Below are positions 11,401-23,719 of a DNA stretch of 64,000 nt, one piece after another. Under the pieces are notes generated by a model. It had not been told where the DNA came from and made no database searches. It worked only from the letters and a program-made list of their open reading frames with translations. The DNA lies in NCBI GenBank assembly GCA_026545765.1, contig CM048842.1:28682667-28746666 (forward strand), in the 5' to 3' direction. This DNA is from Plantago major (taxonomy: Eukaryota > Streptophyta > Magnoliopsida > Lamiales > Plantaginaceae). The position numbers and the translations under genes are program-made. Numbering within the stretch: the first letter of the stretch is position 1; the number at the start of each line of letters is the position of its first letter.

Positions 11401-14400
11401 TATTGGTTGACCTTCTTCATTTTTTGCTGACTGGAATTGTGTTTGTGATCTATGAAATGCCAAATTGTACAAATTTGTTTTACTTCAGATAAGTTAAATT
11501 TGGCCATCCTTCTCTTATTTTATAAATTATATTCTGTAAGGGCAGTAAGATCACATTTGCAATTTAATAAAAGATTGTGATTTATCTCGTGGTTTCTTAT
11601 GATGCTGGTTTTCATTATGGCTCTTTAACATTTTTTTTTTGTTCATATTGATTAATCTTTTTTCATACTTAACAATGGCAGATTCATGCCGATGAGACTA
11701 AAAGTAGTCTTCAGTTCGCAAGTAGAGCATTGCGTGTAACAAATTGTGCTCATGTGAATGAGGTGATAACATTTGCTTGAAGTTGTCATATTACATTCCC
11801 CTGTTCAGACATTCTATTGCGTATAATCGTTTGCTTGTTTTATGAGTATTAAGTACTGCCAAGCAGTTAATCTGGAAATACCTTTTTTTTGGTTCTCTTT
11901 TACTTGTTTCATGTTAACTACTAGAATTATATTCATTTAACCCAGTCTAATTGTCATGGCAGATTTTGACCGACGCTGCCTTGTTAAAGCGTCAGAAGAA
12001 GGAGATTGAGGAGCTTCGAACCAAATTGCAGGTCTGTACATGCACTTATGCCGAATCAATATTTATGATACTATCTGGTACAATGGTAGTGTGTAGCCTG
12101 CCAGCTGACCATATAAACATGTTTGCTTTCCAAGGGTTTCAACTCTGAACATCTGGAGGGAGAAATTCTTAATTTGCGCAATACATTGCTGAAGGTGTGT
12201 GAATACTCCCTAATATGTGTATCAAGTAACCTATCCATGTTTTAAAAATTTGTTATTCATTGACAGAGTGAAGTGGAGAGAGAGAGAATTGCTCTGGAGC
12301 TTGAGGAGGAGAGGAGAGCTCAAGTTGAAAAAGAGAAAAGGTTGCAAGCGCAAGAGAAGAAGATTGAGAATTTGAGTTCGATGGTACTCTGTGCGAATAG
12401 GGAAGAGATCAGTGATGCCTTCAAGAAGGTTTGCTACCATCTGTTTCATAATGGTCCTATAGCCAGTGTTATGCAAATTGAGGATACACTATTAAATCTA
12501 CATTATGACTGCAGTTTTCATTATGCTGGATGGATCCTGTAAACTATTAGCTAGTAACTCTTATATTTTATATATAGGTGGATAGAACTGAGATTGAAAA
12601 CTTTGTAACTTGTGTTTAGCATGATACATGATAGAGAACTGCACATAAATCTATTTATGTTGCAGACTGGATCAAAGTAAGTTATATGAAATGTGAACAC
12701 TTGTATAATCTTCTCACATGCCTAGTGAGCATTCATAATACTCCCTCCATTTCACTAAACGCTTCCCAAATGAGATTGGCACACGTTTTAAGGTGAATGA
12801 GTAAAAGATGGTTTATATTGATAAAGTAGTAATTGTATGGTAAAGGTAAGTGGGAGAAATTGATAATGTATGAATTATGAAAGATAGAGTGATAAAAAAA
12901 TTAATAAGTGGAGATAGTAGGTTTCCACAAAATGGATGCACCCTTAGTTTTCCTATCTTAAAGCCTCATTGATGCTGTTGGCATGCTGCATTTGTGCCTT
13001 AAAAACTATTTGGTTTTACATTGACTACCTACCTTTTCACTTGACATGATCTTCTATTATCTCTTTTTCATTGTTAGGCAAAAAGGCGTGATACCTGGTG
13101 CCCTGGAAATCTCTCTAGGGAGACTTTAAAGGAGGTAATGTTTCACTTTGTCAAACTTACGTTTTCAAGTTTGTTGGATTACCTGTTGATAGCTGAAGCA
13201 GTTGATTACACATTCAGCACCTTATGAGCAGCTTTTGCTCAGTCTTCTTGACAGCACATTTTAATCATCTACAATGATAAAGCCATGCTCATCTCTTTTA
13301 TTATATGTGGGGCATCATTTAGTATGCATGCAAATTGAAAGGTTACTATGTTCTTTAATTCAAATTTGAAATATATTTGTTATTATCCTTATTGAATGAG
13401 AATTTGTTGATTTTCTTGGCTGAAAAGAGTATCTATGGAGTTGCCAATTTAGCCAACATGATGTGGTATTTGTACAATACAAAGGTTAAGTGCTTTCAGA
13501 TTGAAATAGACTCGAATGCTTGCCATACTTCAGGACTAAACTGCACAAATTCACTATGCAGTCAGGCCATCACTTTTTTTTGTTTGCTGCACTTTGCACA
13601 TCATTACCACGAGTTTAAACATGCCCATGATATATCTTTATAAGGCACACTGCTTAGTGTACAGTAACCAAAACAGCCTAGCATTTTAATTTTCTTGAAT
13701 AGATGAATTTCTACATTTTCATACTTGGGAGCTCCCTAACATTATTTCCTTTAACTTAAGTTGGGTTCTGACATCAAAGAAAAAGCTTCTGAAGTAAAAC
13801 CTACCAGAAAAGATGGAATGACGGCACCACTTCTTCCTTTCAAGGAGTTAGCTGAAGAAGTGTCCGGCGAAGACAAGGATAGCAGAAGAAGTGTTGCGGA
13901 AGACTGTACCCTTCCTGATCCACGTGCTTTGCTGCATGTTACCAGCAGAAGAAAATATCCTCATAGAAAAAAACCAATGGTTCATATCATATATGTCTTT
14001 TCGTTTACATTATAGGCTATACACTTATGGGAAATCAAATTTCTCTGGCAGGAGAGCAACAATTTGGCAGATATGCAAGCAGAATACGAAAAGTTGCTTC
14101 TCAAATATGAAACTCTTGTTAGTTCTTTCTGCCCTATCAGTCATACTTCAATGCTTGTACTGACAAACATGCTACTAACTTTATTTTCATGTAGAGGACA
14201 ACGTCAGACATCCAAGTTGCTTGCTTGATGAGAAAGCTTGCAGACGCTGGGAATGCCAAAGAGTGCACTGGTCAGGCTACCACTGTTATATCTGATCCAG
14301 ATGAAAACTGTTGTTCGGGGGAGTTGGATGCTATTCTCGTGATCAAGCAACTTCAAGAAAAGGTTTTCTTCTCATATTTGCTATACACAATGTCCCTAGT

Positions 14401-17400
14401 CTTCCCTTCACTAGGTTCCATCCTTGCTGCTGGATGGAGTGCCAGTGTAGAACTGTCAACTGTGAATGAAGAATCTCTTGTTGCATGTGGAGGGAAAGGA
14501 ACAACATATTTTTTTTTTTTTTTTTTAATAGATATTTGTTGCCTGGTAGAAACTAAAGAACTCTTTTATTTCAGTCCATGCTTGATTTGTTCAATGCTGT
14601 AGCTAGGAACCCTTTACCGGATGCAAAGTGTGAACTATCTTGTTTCTTTGTTGTCCGTGTTGCTGTAACAGATCCTGTATATGCATTTTATGTAATAGAT
14701 GATTTTGGGCATGTGCGGAATGAGGCTGGATCTGGAATCTGTAAATGAAAGTAAAAATTATAATTCCTAGCTAGCTTATGTGGATATGATCCTTGCTGCG
14801 AGAAGTCTGTTTGACACCAATAACCAGTTCAGTAGAAGCATTTACATCATAATCATTACTGATTGGGTGCATGCTATATTCAAGAGACATCTTGCCCTTT
14901 TTAAATTTGTATTTTACATCCTTCCTGGTGTCACCATCCAAAATCTTATATGCAGATTGCAGTTCTGGAGAGGGAGAAGTCCTTGAGCCAGCAAAACTTA
15001 TATATGTATAACTTGGCCACTGAGCAGAGCTTGTCTGCGCAAGATAAATATGAAAAGGTTTGTGCTTAATGCTTATAGTTTTCGAAGTACTGAAACTCAG
15101 TTTATACAGATGAATGTAGCTTAAGTATCTCTTTTCTATGATGTGATCATGTGAGATTCCTTGCTTAATCATGCATGCTATTGATGGCTGGCTGGAGTTG
15201 GACAATCTTACTGCCCCATACTAAATTATGTTGTCGTACAGCTTTGTGGAGATCGGCTACTTGCACGTGAAGAAGCAACTCTAGCTCATGAGACACTTGT
15301 ATCATCACAGTCCAGAGTGGTTAGTGATTAGACTTCCAGTTTATATTATAAGTTTTGTCATTTATAAACGTAATGTTGATATGGATATGATAATGTTGGT
15401 CAAATTGTTTCAGGAAGAAGATTGGCTGCTCAGCATGTTCAATGAAGTCTGTGGAATAGAACTTGAATTTGAAAATTCAAGACATTTTAGTGGGTCTATG
15501 TCGCAACTTGTGGACGAACTTTTCCACCTGCTCTCTGTCATGTCGACTCAGATTAGTGTGAGTAGACATCTTTAAACTACTTTCGTGGATCGTAAAAATT
15601 CATCTGACTCTGATGTGTTTTGCATCATAAAGAAGGAAAAAGAGAATGGTAACAATGTATGAAATTTTGGCATATGTAATTTTCTTCCCTGTGTTCGTAT
15701 ACTTGCACAAAGTTTATAGAGACACAGTCTTTAGATAATTTATCTAGAGACCGACCTATGTTATCAAGAAAATCATGGATGTTATTAATCAAAACGTAGT
15801 ATGTTGTTAACAAAATGTATCTTTTGTATATGAAAAAGCACGAATATTGACAACATAGACGCTTTGATTAATAACATTGATTATTTTCTTGACAACATAG
15901 GCCCGTCTCTAGATAAGTTATGTAGAGACCGTCTCTCGGAAGACTTACTCTCGTACTTAATACCTTGTTACTTGTATTGTATGTTTTTAATCCTGAAAAG
16001 TTACAGCTCTGGACATAGGGCAATGCAATATTGCTAACTTCTACATTCAAGTTAACTGTTGGTAATCCACAATCTTTTTGCAAATGCAGGAACTCAGGAC
16101 TTCAGCTTTACAGAATTCACTCGAAATGAATTCAATAATTAGGAGCCATGAGAAACTACACTCTGAGACCATGAGCAAGATACATAAGCTAGAGAGTGAG
16201 AAGGTACAACATTTTTATCTGTAAATACTATTTTTTTATTCGTTTGCTCTATGAAAATTTATTTGTAAAGCTTGTTTGATGCAGCATGTTCTTTGCAATG
16301 AAACTTCAGAGCTATCGCACAGGGTAGAAGAACTAAGTTTAGACATTCAAAATTCTGCAAATATGATGACAGTAGGTCGCACTGCCATATTTTATCATTG
16401 CTCTTGTTTGCGTAGTCTGCAATCTTGAAGAGATGAGTTTTGTTCCAGGAAGTTAATAAAGAGCATGAATTGGTATTGTCTGATTACGTTTGTCAAATTC
16501 AAATGCTTGAAAGAGAGATTTTGTTGTTATCATCTTCTTCCCTGGCGAAGGAGAAGGAAAGTATCAGAAAGGATTTAGAGAAAACAAAACAAAAGTTGAA
16601 AGATACGGAATTCAAGCAGAAGAATGCTGTACAGGAAAAAATAAAGCTTGAGGTCTTGTACTATACCTCTTTTTGTATTTGATTCTCTTTCATCCAATGG
16701 TTATACTCACTAAATGCTTGATGCCAGGGTGAAAAGTCACACGCAGAGAGAGAAGTTAAAAGATTACATGGCCAGAAGGTTTTGCTCGAACGTGATATGA
16801 GCAAGCGGGAATCTATTATTGGCAGGAGTGATTCAACCATTGACAGGAGCTCAATGTATTTGATCAGAGGCAGGCAGGGGTTCTACTGTTGAAACGGCTA
16901 CACAGCTGGTGGTCAGTTCATGAATTACATAAATGTCTTTATTTGCAATTGGTTTCTCAAGTATATGTATTACTTATCAATATACCCAACGTGCAAGAGC
17001 ACCCTTACTGATTAGTCGGGTCAATAGAGCAGAATATATTTATTCTAATAATGATTGAGGTACATTTAAGATTTTCCATTCGTTTTTTATATGAGGTTAA
17101 TGCTAATCTAGCTTTCTGCAGTCTATGCTTTATGTTAGAATATCAATATAAATAGATTGATTCCACACCTATCTACAAGTTCGAGCTGATAGATGGAATT
17201 CTTTCACCTTATTTTCAGTGGGGTACATATTAAGTCATTTATTTGCATACGCCTGAATCATTTTTCTTTAATCATCAGTTCTATTTTGTTTGTTACTTCA
17301 AATTAGTGAATTACACTAGTCCCACCACCATCCAGAGTATTCCTTTTTCTATCTACAGTGAACACTGGAGGATGTTGTAATACATTTAAATACTTCTCTG

Positions 17401-19666
17401 ATAGACCGAACCATGCATGAGCTGGATTATACAATATGCTTATCCTTAGGTCATGTTTTCTTCCTTTTATTAAGGATGAGTACAAGAAGCTCGAAGTGCT
17501 TGCATTTGAGATGGAAGCCACAATTGCATCTTTAGATGAACGCCTTGGAATGACAATTGAGGAGAAGGATGAAGCCACTTCTAGAGCTGAGGCTTTGGCT
17601 TCTGAACTGTTGATTTTGTCAAATGAATTTTATATGTCAAGCTCAGAGTTGAGTAAATTGAAAGAAGAAGTTGTGATCCTAGTAAGTCATCTTAACTATC
17701 TTCACGTTCTCGGTTCTGAATTTGCTCCGTCAAGCTTTGTTGCTAACACAGTAAAACAATTGCCATGGCAATATTTCAGAGAACAACTTTGGAGGAATCC
17801 AAGTCTTACGGTGGAAAACTGGAGTCTATTCAGACTTTGTCTGAAGAAAAAGAGGAGTTGTTAATGGTACTGCGTAAACCTAAGATATTTAATACCCCTT
17901 CAATTTAAGAAGTCTATTGATAGTTGGAGTTTGTCCTCTGTTGCAGCAACTTACGGAAGCTCTCTTGACAATGGAAGAGGAGAAGGCAATATGGTTAGCT
18001 AAGGAGAAAGCTTCCATGGAAGTCATTCAAGGAAACCAAAAACAACATGCTGCAGAAGTTGCCTTGTTATCTGACAAATTGTCAAAGGTGATTAAATAAC
18101 TCGACTGACAATTATTCTCACCATAGTATATTATTCAGTTGGGGGTTTGTGAGGCGAAAGTATATGATCTAGGTATACATGTCCCTCTAAACAGTCTCTT
18201 CACTTGTGCTAATAAAAGGGAAAAATGTCAATGTCTCTGATCTTTGGAGAATGCTTTTATATCCGTTGGTTTTGTCTGTTATTTTACACTTGCCCTGACA
18301 ATGCTCGGTGACATTATATTGATTTGTGAATTCGGATTTGGCATGTTAGGCAATACATAGGATTTGCTCTTTAATTCACTTTTCCCAAATTCAAGAGGGT
18401 TTTGTTTGGGCAACATGTTCCACTGATAGAACATATTTTGTAAATGCACCAGTTTATAAACCGCAGGGTAAAATGATTTTGATGTTTTCCACAGGCCGAG
18501 CTGTTAAAAGTTGATTTGAAGGAGCAAGTTGATAAGCTTACAAATTTAGAAATCAAGATGCGCAATGTAAGTGATCTTATGCTTTCAACTAACTTAGTTT
18601 CATGCATGAACCTTTAGTAACTATATTAACATTCACAAAACCTTTGGGCAAAATCCACAAAAGATATCTTAAGTTGTTACATTTCGCCTTTTAATACCTT
18701 ATCTTGTTACAATCCGATTTTGGTACCTTGAAATGCATTATTGTCCAATTTAAGTACCCTATGATACGTAGCGGCTCATTTACACGAAATGTGTCAATTG
18801 CAGAATACATAAATATGTTGGACTAAAATGTAAATATGGTAGATCCTTGTTAGTTTCACATTGATCCTATTCTATTAAAAAATTTCAAAATTATCCATAA
18901 CCTCCTTTATAACTTGAAAAAAAAAAATATAAAAAATTAAAGAAAAATTAAAAAATAAATAAATATCACCATGGATCAAGCTTCCATGGCCTGCTTTTTC
19001 CATGGCAGGTGGATCCCATGTGGACCTTCCATGGCCATGGGAGCTTTGCCATGGAAGCTCATGGCAGAAATGCCTTTCAATTTTTTTTCGTTTTTATCTT
19101 TTCGTTTTAATCTCATTTTAGTAAATGGGGTTAAATCATAATTATTCAAAATAATGTGGTTCTATTGAAATTAACATAAATTATTTTATTTGTAATTTTA
19201 CCCATGAAAATTTTAAAATTACGTGTTGCTTAATTAATGCTACGTGTCACAGGGGTACCGTATTTGTGACAAAAGTTCATTTAAGGTATTAAAATCGGAT
19301 TGTGACAAAATAAGATACCTTTTATGGATTTTTCCCTAAAACCTTAACAAAAAGCAGTTCCATTTTTACACCAAGCTCCTTCATGTTGAGAATTCTAGCT
19401 TTCTTGCTTTCTGTTGCATTTCATCAGGATAAAGTTGAAAATAACGAGGAACAGGCGAAACTTAAAATAAATGCGACTTGGGAACCTGAGCAAAGGTGGA
19501 TGCTTATCGTGTTCAATACGAAAAGCTAGTTGATGAGTCGGATGACATGAACACTAATTTCGTACAAGCTTCCACTGATCTTAAGAAAAAATTAGCTTCA
19601 TCACGGATCGAAATCCTCGATTTAAAGAAACAACTTGCAATTCAGAGGACGAATGTCAGAAACTAA
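7362..19666 (+). CDS. KIN7O: kinesin-7 (CENP-E-type) motor protein, KIN-7O-like; frame broken in three exons as written
   Basis: A microtubule plus-end motor with an N-terminal motor domain and a long coiled coil, about 1150 codons against roughly 1270 for Arabidopsis KIN-7O as I recall it. I place 29 exons: 7362-7485, 7682-7770, 7930-8048, 9289-9402, 9524-9605, 9809-9876, 9955-10029, 10688-10833, 10903-11005, 11682-11762, 11963-12031, 12135-12194, 12267-12428, 13078-13134, 13761-13979, 14052-14117, 14195-14362, 14956-15057, 15242-15319, 15414-15557, 16090-16203, 16285-16371, 16449-16652, 16728-16908, 17475-17681, 17780-17866, 17947-18087, 18495-18566, 19428-19666. All introns are GT-AG and nearly all are phase 0. 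Motifs: P-loop GQTSSGKT (7947-7970), NVYSSRSH (exon 6), DLAGSE (exon 8), then a Glu/Lys/Leu-rich coiled coil ending in LDLKKQL. Exon 2 is one base short; exon 24 has an extra GGCA-like unit giving TGA at 16890; exon 29 hits TAG at 19527 before the family-like end at 19664-19666. It is either decaying or miscalled. Confidence 0.9.
8302..8412. repeat. compound (CA)/(GT)/(TA)n microsatellite in kinesin intron 3
   Basis: A short CACACA tract, then about ten GT units and about 35 TA units in direct succession. The open frames here (poly-Ile/Tyr) are artefacts of the repeat. Confidence 0.95.
8520..9035 (-). pseudogene. C-terminal remnant of a hAT-type transposase, inside kinesin intron 3
   Basis: Read on the minus strand from about 9035, broken frames spell a run like RALRHRYN...DTRSYRAG, then a stretch ending in [19 protein letters not shown], then an acidic tail ([18 protein letters not shown]). 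Plant BED-finger/hAT dimerisation proteins characteristically end this way, with an acidic C-terminus. At least three frame changes occur, so it is a fossil. No terminal repeats or target duplication were located. The acidic tail alone is weak evidence, but the order of the blocks fits. Confidence 0.45.
12740..12945. mobile_element. Stowaway-like MITE remnant in kinesin intron 13
   Basis: TACTCCCTCCATTTCACTAAACGCTTCCCA at about 12740 is the familiar left end of plant Stowaway (Tc1/mariner-derived) MITEs, which duplicate TA. An AT-rich body with GTAAGTGGGAGAAATTGAT-like sequence follows, as is usual for the group. The right end (near ATGGATGCACCC) is worn, so its boundary is approximate. Confidence 0.55.
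18645..19337. mobile_element. 693-bp MITE with 8-bp target duplication in kinesin intron 28
   Basis: Direct repeats AAAACCTT flank the unit at 18637-18644 and 19338-19345. The ends are inverted repeats: TGGGCAAAATCC...AAGATATCTTA on the left and TAAGATACCTTTTATGGATTTTTCCCT on the right. Matching ATCCGATTTT and TTAATACCTTA blocks lie further in. An 8-bp duplication fits hAT-type insertion; a 9-bp MULE with one mismatch is the alternative. The core holds CCATGG-rich palindromes (18972-19075). The insertion lengthens the last intron, and the coiled coil just before it seems shorter than in relatives. Confidence 0.65.
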
Positions 19667-20254
19667 AAACAATAACTACACTAGAAAATACACTATTAAT
19701 CATTTTCTTTTGTAATTATTTTGTACTGTATATTTATTATGTATATCAGTATTAAAGTTGGTATAACCAAAAACTTTGGCATGTGTAGAGACTAGGTTTG
19801 GCGTGTGCACTGGCATTAAAGGCTGATATGTGTACGTGTCTATCTATTAGTCCATTCGTTTTTTATCGACAACTCAGATGCCTCACGGGCTTTCATGAGA
19901 GCAAAGGGTTGATCCTCCACCTAACATGTGATGGAATCTGGTGGTTGAGAAGGACAAGAATAAGACTTCCATTGTCAGTCAATTGGAAAATCGGTAGTTT
20001 AATGCAAGATGAAAGGAAACTCATTGTTAGTCGATTGAGAAATTTGTAGATCAATGCAAGATTGGGAATTTCCCAAGACCGACCAACAACCATTAGACCG
20101 ACTCCATTAGGTGCTAGGGCTGGTGCTTGTTCTAAGATTTAGAACGGGTGCGAGCCCGTTTACCTTTTTTTAAAATTCTTTTTTGTTTTTTTTCTCCTTT
20201 TCTTTTTAAGTCTTTTTCTTGTTTTATTTTCCCCCTTCTTTCTTTGGGATGTCT

Positions 20255-21170
20255 AATTTTAGTACTGTCGCAGTATACTAATGTTAGTACTATTATCTAA
20301 ACCATTGGAGCAATTCAAGATTGAATATTAATCCTTCATTTTTTTTTTATTAATGCGACATGCCATCGCACAATTGCATCATAAGGTCACCCTAAGTTGT
20401 ATAATATTTAAAAATATTATAATGACAAATTACTTAACACCCAATATGTTTTAAACTTAACAAAATATACCCAAAAATAATTTAAAGCTAACCCTACATT
20501 ATCCAAAAATTCACAAAACACCCATCATCTTAAAAAAATAAAATAAAAAAAATTAATTATAAAAAATTTTGACCGGAGCTTCGGCTGGAGGAAGCTTTGA
20601 ATGGCTGGAGCTGGAAGTCTTCCATGGAAGCTCAACAGGTGGAAGCTCAGATTTGAGCTCCCATGGAAGCTTAAATTCGAGCTTCCATGGACAAACTCCA
20701 TATGGAAGCACTAAAGCATCGCTTCCATGGAGTTCGTCACGAACATGGAAGCTCAAATTTAAGCTTTCATGCAGACGAACCAGATCTGGTTCATCTCGAA
20801 CTCCATGTGAGTTCGTCCGTCCATGGACGCATAGTGCTTCCATGGAGCTTCGAACTCCATGAAGCTTAAAGCTTAGCTTCCATGGAGCTTCGAACTCCAT
20901 GAAGCTTAAAGCTTAGCTTCCATGGAAGCATTTTTGGAAAGAAAATTAATGGTGGGTGAGGTTTGGAGAAGAAATAAATATTTATAGTTTAAGATGTAAA
21001 ATGTATATTCAGGGATGAGTTTTGCAAGTTTTTGTAATTTATATTTCTAAAATTATTTAAATTATTAAAGTTATTTATAAATTAGTTTTTAATTGTTTAA
21101 TTATGCCATTTGTTAGATTTGTAATGGTGTACTGAGATTAGTACAATGCGAAGTGGTAGTGTAATTAGCC
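20255..21170. mobile_element. inverted-repeat element with CCATGG/AGCTT palindromic core
   Basis: The edges mirror one another imperfectly: TTAGTACTGTCGCAGTATACTAA near 20260 against a reverse complement of the type TTACACTACCACTTCGCATTGTACTAA near 21165. The centre (20575-20935) is packed with GCTTCCATGGAAGCTC-type palindromes and includes a direct 41-bp tandem duplication (about 20835-20918). The open frames across it on both strands (about 97-115 codons) are by-products of the repeat. No transposase is present. Confidence 0.45.
20575..20935. repeat. dense CCATGG / AAGCTT palindromic array
   Basis: About ten CCATGG palindromes occur in 360 bp, mostly as CTTCCATGGA, mixed with AAGCTT and GAACTCCATG. 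The same words recur at 18972-19075 inside the other MITE, so the two elements share a core even though their ends differ. Confidence 0.85.
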
Positions 21171-21560
21171 TAGCTCTTCTTTCTTTGTTTGGTTTTTCTT
21201 TTTGTAGCCTTTTCTTTTAATGTTTCAATTTTATATTTTGTGCAGTGTTTTAGTTTATGTAACTTTATATGTTTATTGTAAATTTCATAATAATATTATT
21301 AATATTTGAAGCAATTCATGGATTACACTTGTATATGAAACATCACTTGGAAAATAAAAAATGGCAAAATGCTTGAATGGAAATCACACTTAAAAAACAT
21401 TACAAATTATTAAAAAAGTAAAAAATAATTTTGAATATTGTAATGTTTAAAAATTAATGCGAGGTTATTATAATCAAATAGAATGAAGTTTGTATATACA
21501 AAGGGAAAAAAAAAGAAAGGGTAAATAGGGTGTTATGATCATTGGAGTAGAATGTTGTTG
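21171..21560. other. AT-rich intergenic stretch
   Basis: No gene or repeat with clear boundaries is seen. Confidence 0.5.
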
Positions 21561-22065
21561 AGGGTGTGAGGTTAGTGGGATGATCCCTAAACATTTCCCT
21601 ACAAGACTTGAGCTTAAAAAGCTACTTGTGAAGAAGTAGAACAAGCTTTTACGTTGCGAATGTAAAACTGTTCTTTCTTATATATATGAACGGGTCTTTG
21701 AACCACAAGAACTTTGGTTGAGTTTTGTGTTCACTGAAGTAAGTGAAACATTGTTACATAAAGTGTTCACTACCTTGATAATAAAACCACTATAAACAAA
21801 CAAATCAATAGGCGTGCTAAGCTAAGGAAGAAGAGAGGAAGTACTTTACTTTAGAAGTTAAGGAAAAACGTTTGGAAGGAACCAAAGTATTTGGCTTGGA
21901 AAGTCAAACAAAAAGTTCAAGGTTACTAAGTTGAGAACTTAGGGTAAAAGGGATTTAGCCAAGAATAGAATTTTGTAATGGATCTAATAATTATGTCTTA
22001 GTGAATTCAAGTCTTGAGAAAGGGGGAAGTGGATTAGTTGAATGATTATGCCATCTTCAGAAACC
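21560..22065 (+). mobile_element. diverged LTR fragment of a related copia element
   Basis: This stretch aligns loosely with the 3' half of the adjoining LTR: GTGTTCACT, ...AGAGGAAGTACTT, ...AAGTGGATTAGTTG-A-GATTA-GCCA occur in the same order. It stops exactly where the 5' LTR of element A begins (TGTTAGG at 22066). Element A therefore seems to have landed in an older relative's LTR. Confidence 0.55.
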
Positions 22066-23601
22066 TGTTAGGAATATATGTTAGTATTTTGATCACTCAT
22101 CATGTGTCCTTATCTTAGCCAGAAAGGTGATTAAGTACTCTTGGTTCACTTGAACATTGTAAAAGAGGAAAATACTGAGTATGATTAGTCTAGTAAATCT
22201 TGTAATAGGATTATAGGTCTCTGAGTGTAATTTTTATTTCAAGAAGACCATGAAGATCAATCCTAGCAATGGAGCTTTTCTGAAGATTAGAAGACTAAAG
22301 ATTGCACAAGGTTTATGAAGACACAAAGGTTTAGTCTAACTCAGAAAGACTATGTCCTTAATCCTTTCTTAAGTATATTAACTTACTTTCGAAATATGAT
22401 TCTGAACATATGACATCATGAGTATGGAGCATTCAAGCCATCAGAAAGGCTCATGTATCCGTTGAGACTAAATGACAATGAACAGTACTATGCATTAAAT
22501 GCATCGGCAAAAATGCTGCAAAAAGCAAGTCCTCTCTGAAACAAGAGATAGTGACTTCTGAGTACATAGTTCAAGATATAAACGGATATAATTTGATAGA
22601 GAGCAACTGTGGATACAATTCAAACGCCTCTCAAATTTATCTATATATATCACACCTTAGATGCTTGAAGTACATACCTTAGAACGCTCTATCTTGCAAA
22701 CTTACCATCAAGCAAAGTATTCTCTCAAGCACTCTACTATCCTTTACGAAAGCTTTACATTTGCTTGAAGAATAACTAGTAGTTCTAAGTTGTCTGAACC
22801 TTAACAAGAGATTGTTATTCGTGAAAGAGTTGAACTATCGGATACCCTTTACGAAGCTCATTCTCGAGCGGACATCAATTACTTGGTCGATAAAGAAGCG
22901 ATCGCCATCCACTGAACAAGTGTATTAAGTAGTCTCGTTACATTTGGCTCTCTGTAAACATAATGAAAAGTTATCTGAGAAGCCTTTCTGACAAAACCTT
23001 ATAACCAACACCATCAAGGCGTGGAGTAGAGGAAGTACTTGATTTGGAAAATCAGGGAATAACTCCAAGGTTATCTGAGTAGAGGAAGTACTTAGCTCTA
23101 GGAGCTGGGGAATAACTCAGGGGGAACATTTGGTTGGGAACCATTTGTTTAGGAATCTTAGAATAGGATTATTGTAAGGTGAACTCAATTATCTGTTCTA
23201 GTGAATTCTAGGTCTCAGAAAGACCGAAGTGGATTAGTTGGAGGATTACGCCACCTCCAAATACCACTATACTTGCTGTGTTATTTACCTTTCTGTATTT
23301 ACATTTCAGCAAAGCACACACACACACATACTTATTGTTTTTGCACTTACCTATCTTAAAGTCTTCCGCACTCTGAATTTAAGTATCAGAAACCCCCAGG
23401 TTTCTGAGAAACTGTGTTTATCGACAAAAGTTTTAAAAGACTATTCACCCCCCTCTAGTCTTTTACTTTTCCGTTATCTGGACCATCAAAACCACTATAA
23501 ACTTGTGTTATTCACTTATTGCACTTACTCTTTCAGCAAGCTATATCTGATTTATTTAACCCCCCCACTAGTTTTTAACCTTGTTGTCTGAGGGACCATC
23601 A
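22066..23601 (+). repeat. 5' LTR of element A
   Basis: 1536 bp, starting TGTTAGGAATA and ending GGGACCATCA (TG...CA). A TATA-like CTATATATAT lies at 22641-22650, with ATTAAATGCAT upstream near 22495. A second copy is at 35671-37191. Compared with that copy, several CTG triplets read as ACG or CG in one of the two. Confidence 0.93.
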
Positions 23602-23603
23602 AG

Positions 23604-23618
23604 TGGTATCTGAGCCGA
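23604..23618 (+). promoter_or_regulatory. primer-binding site (initiator Met tRNA type)
   Basis: TGGTATCTGAGC follows the LTR by two bases. It differs by one base from TGGTATCAGAGC, the standard plant initiator-Met complement. Confidence 0.85.
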
Positions 23619-23719
23619 AGGTTCTTTAACCTTTGACACTTAACCTAGATTTCCCTTTAAGTGTTGTTTATTTTGCTCACCAAATAGACTTCATCCGTTT
23701 GTTAAGTGTGTATTGCAGG

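Noticed and set aside
14771-15205. 144-codon minus-strand frame
   Set aside because: Antisense shadow of kinesin exon 18 and its flanking introns, with no recognisable motif.
20553-20900. 97- to 115-codon frames on both strands
   Set aside because: By-products of the CCATGG/AAGCTT palindromic array.
22066-23601. CAG-to-CG differences as ordinary methyl-C decay
   Set aside because: Deamination would give C-to-T or G-to-A; here the middle base of the triplet is lost, so a calling artefact or a different process is favoured.
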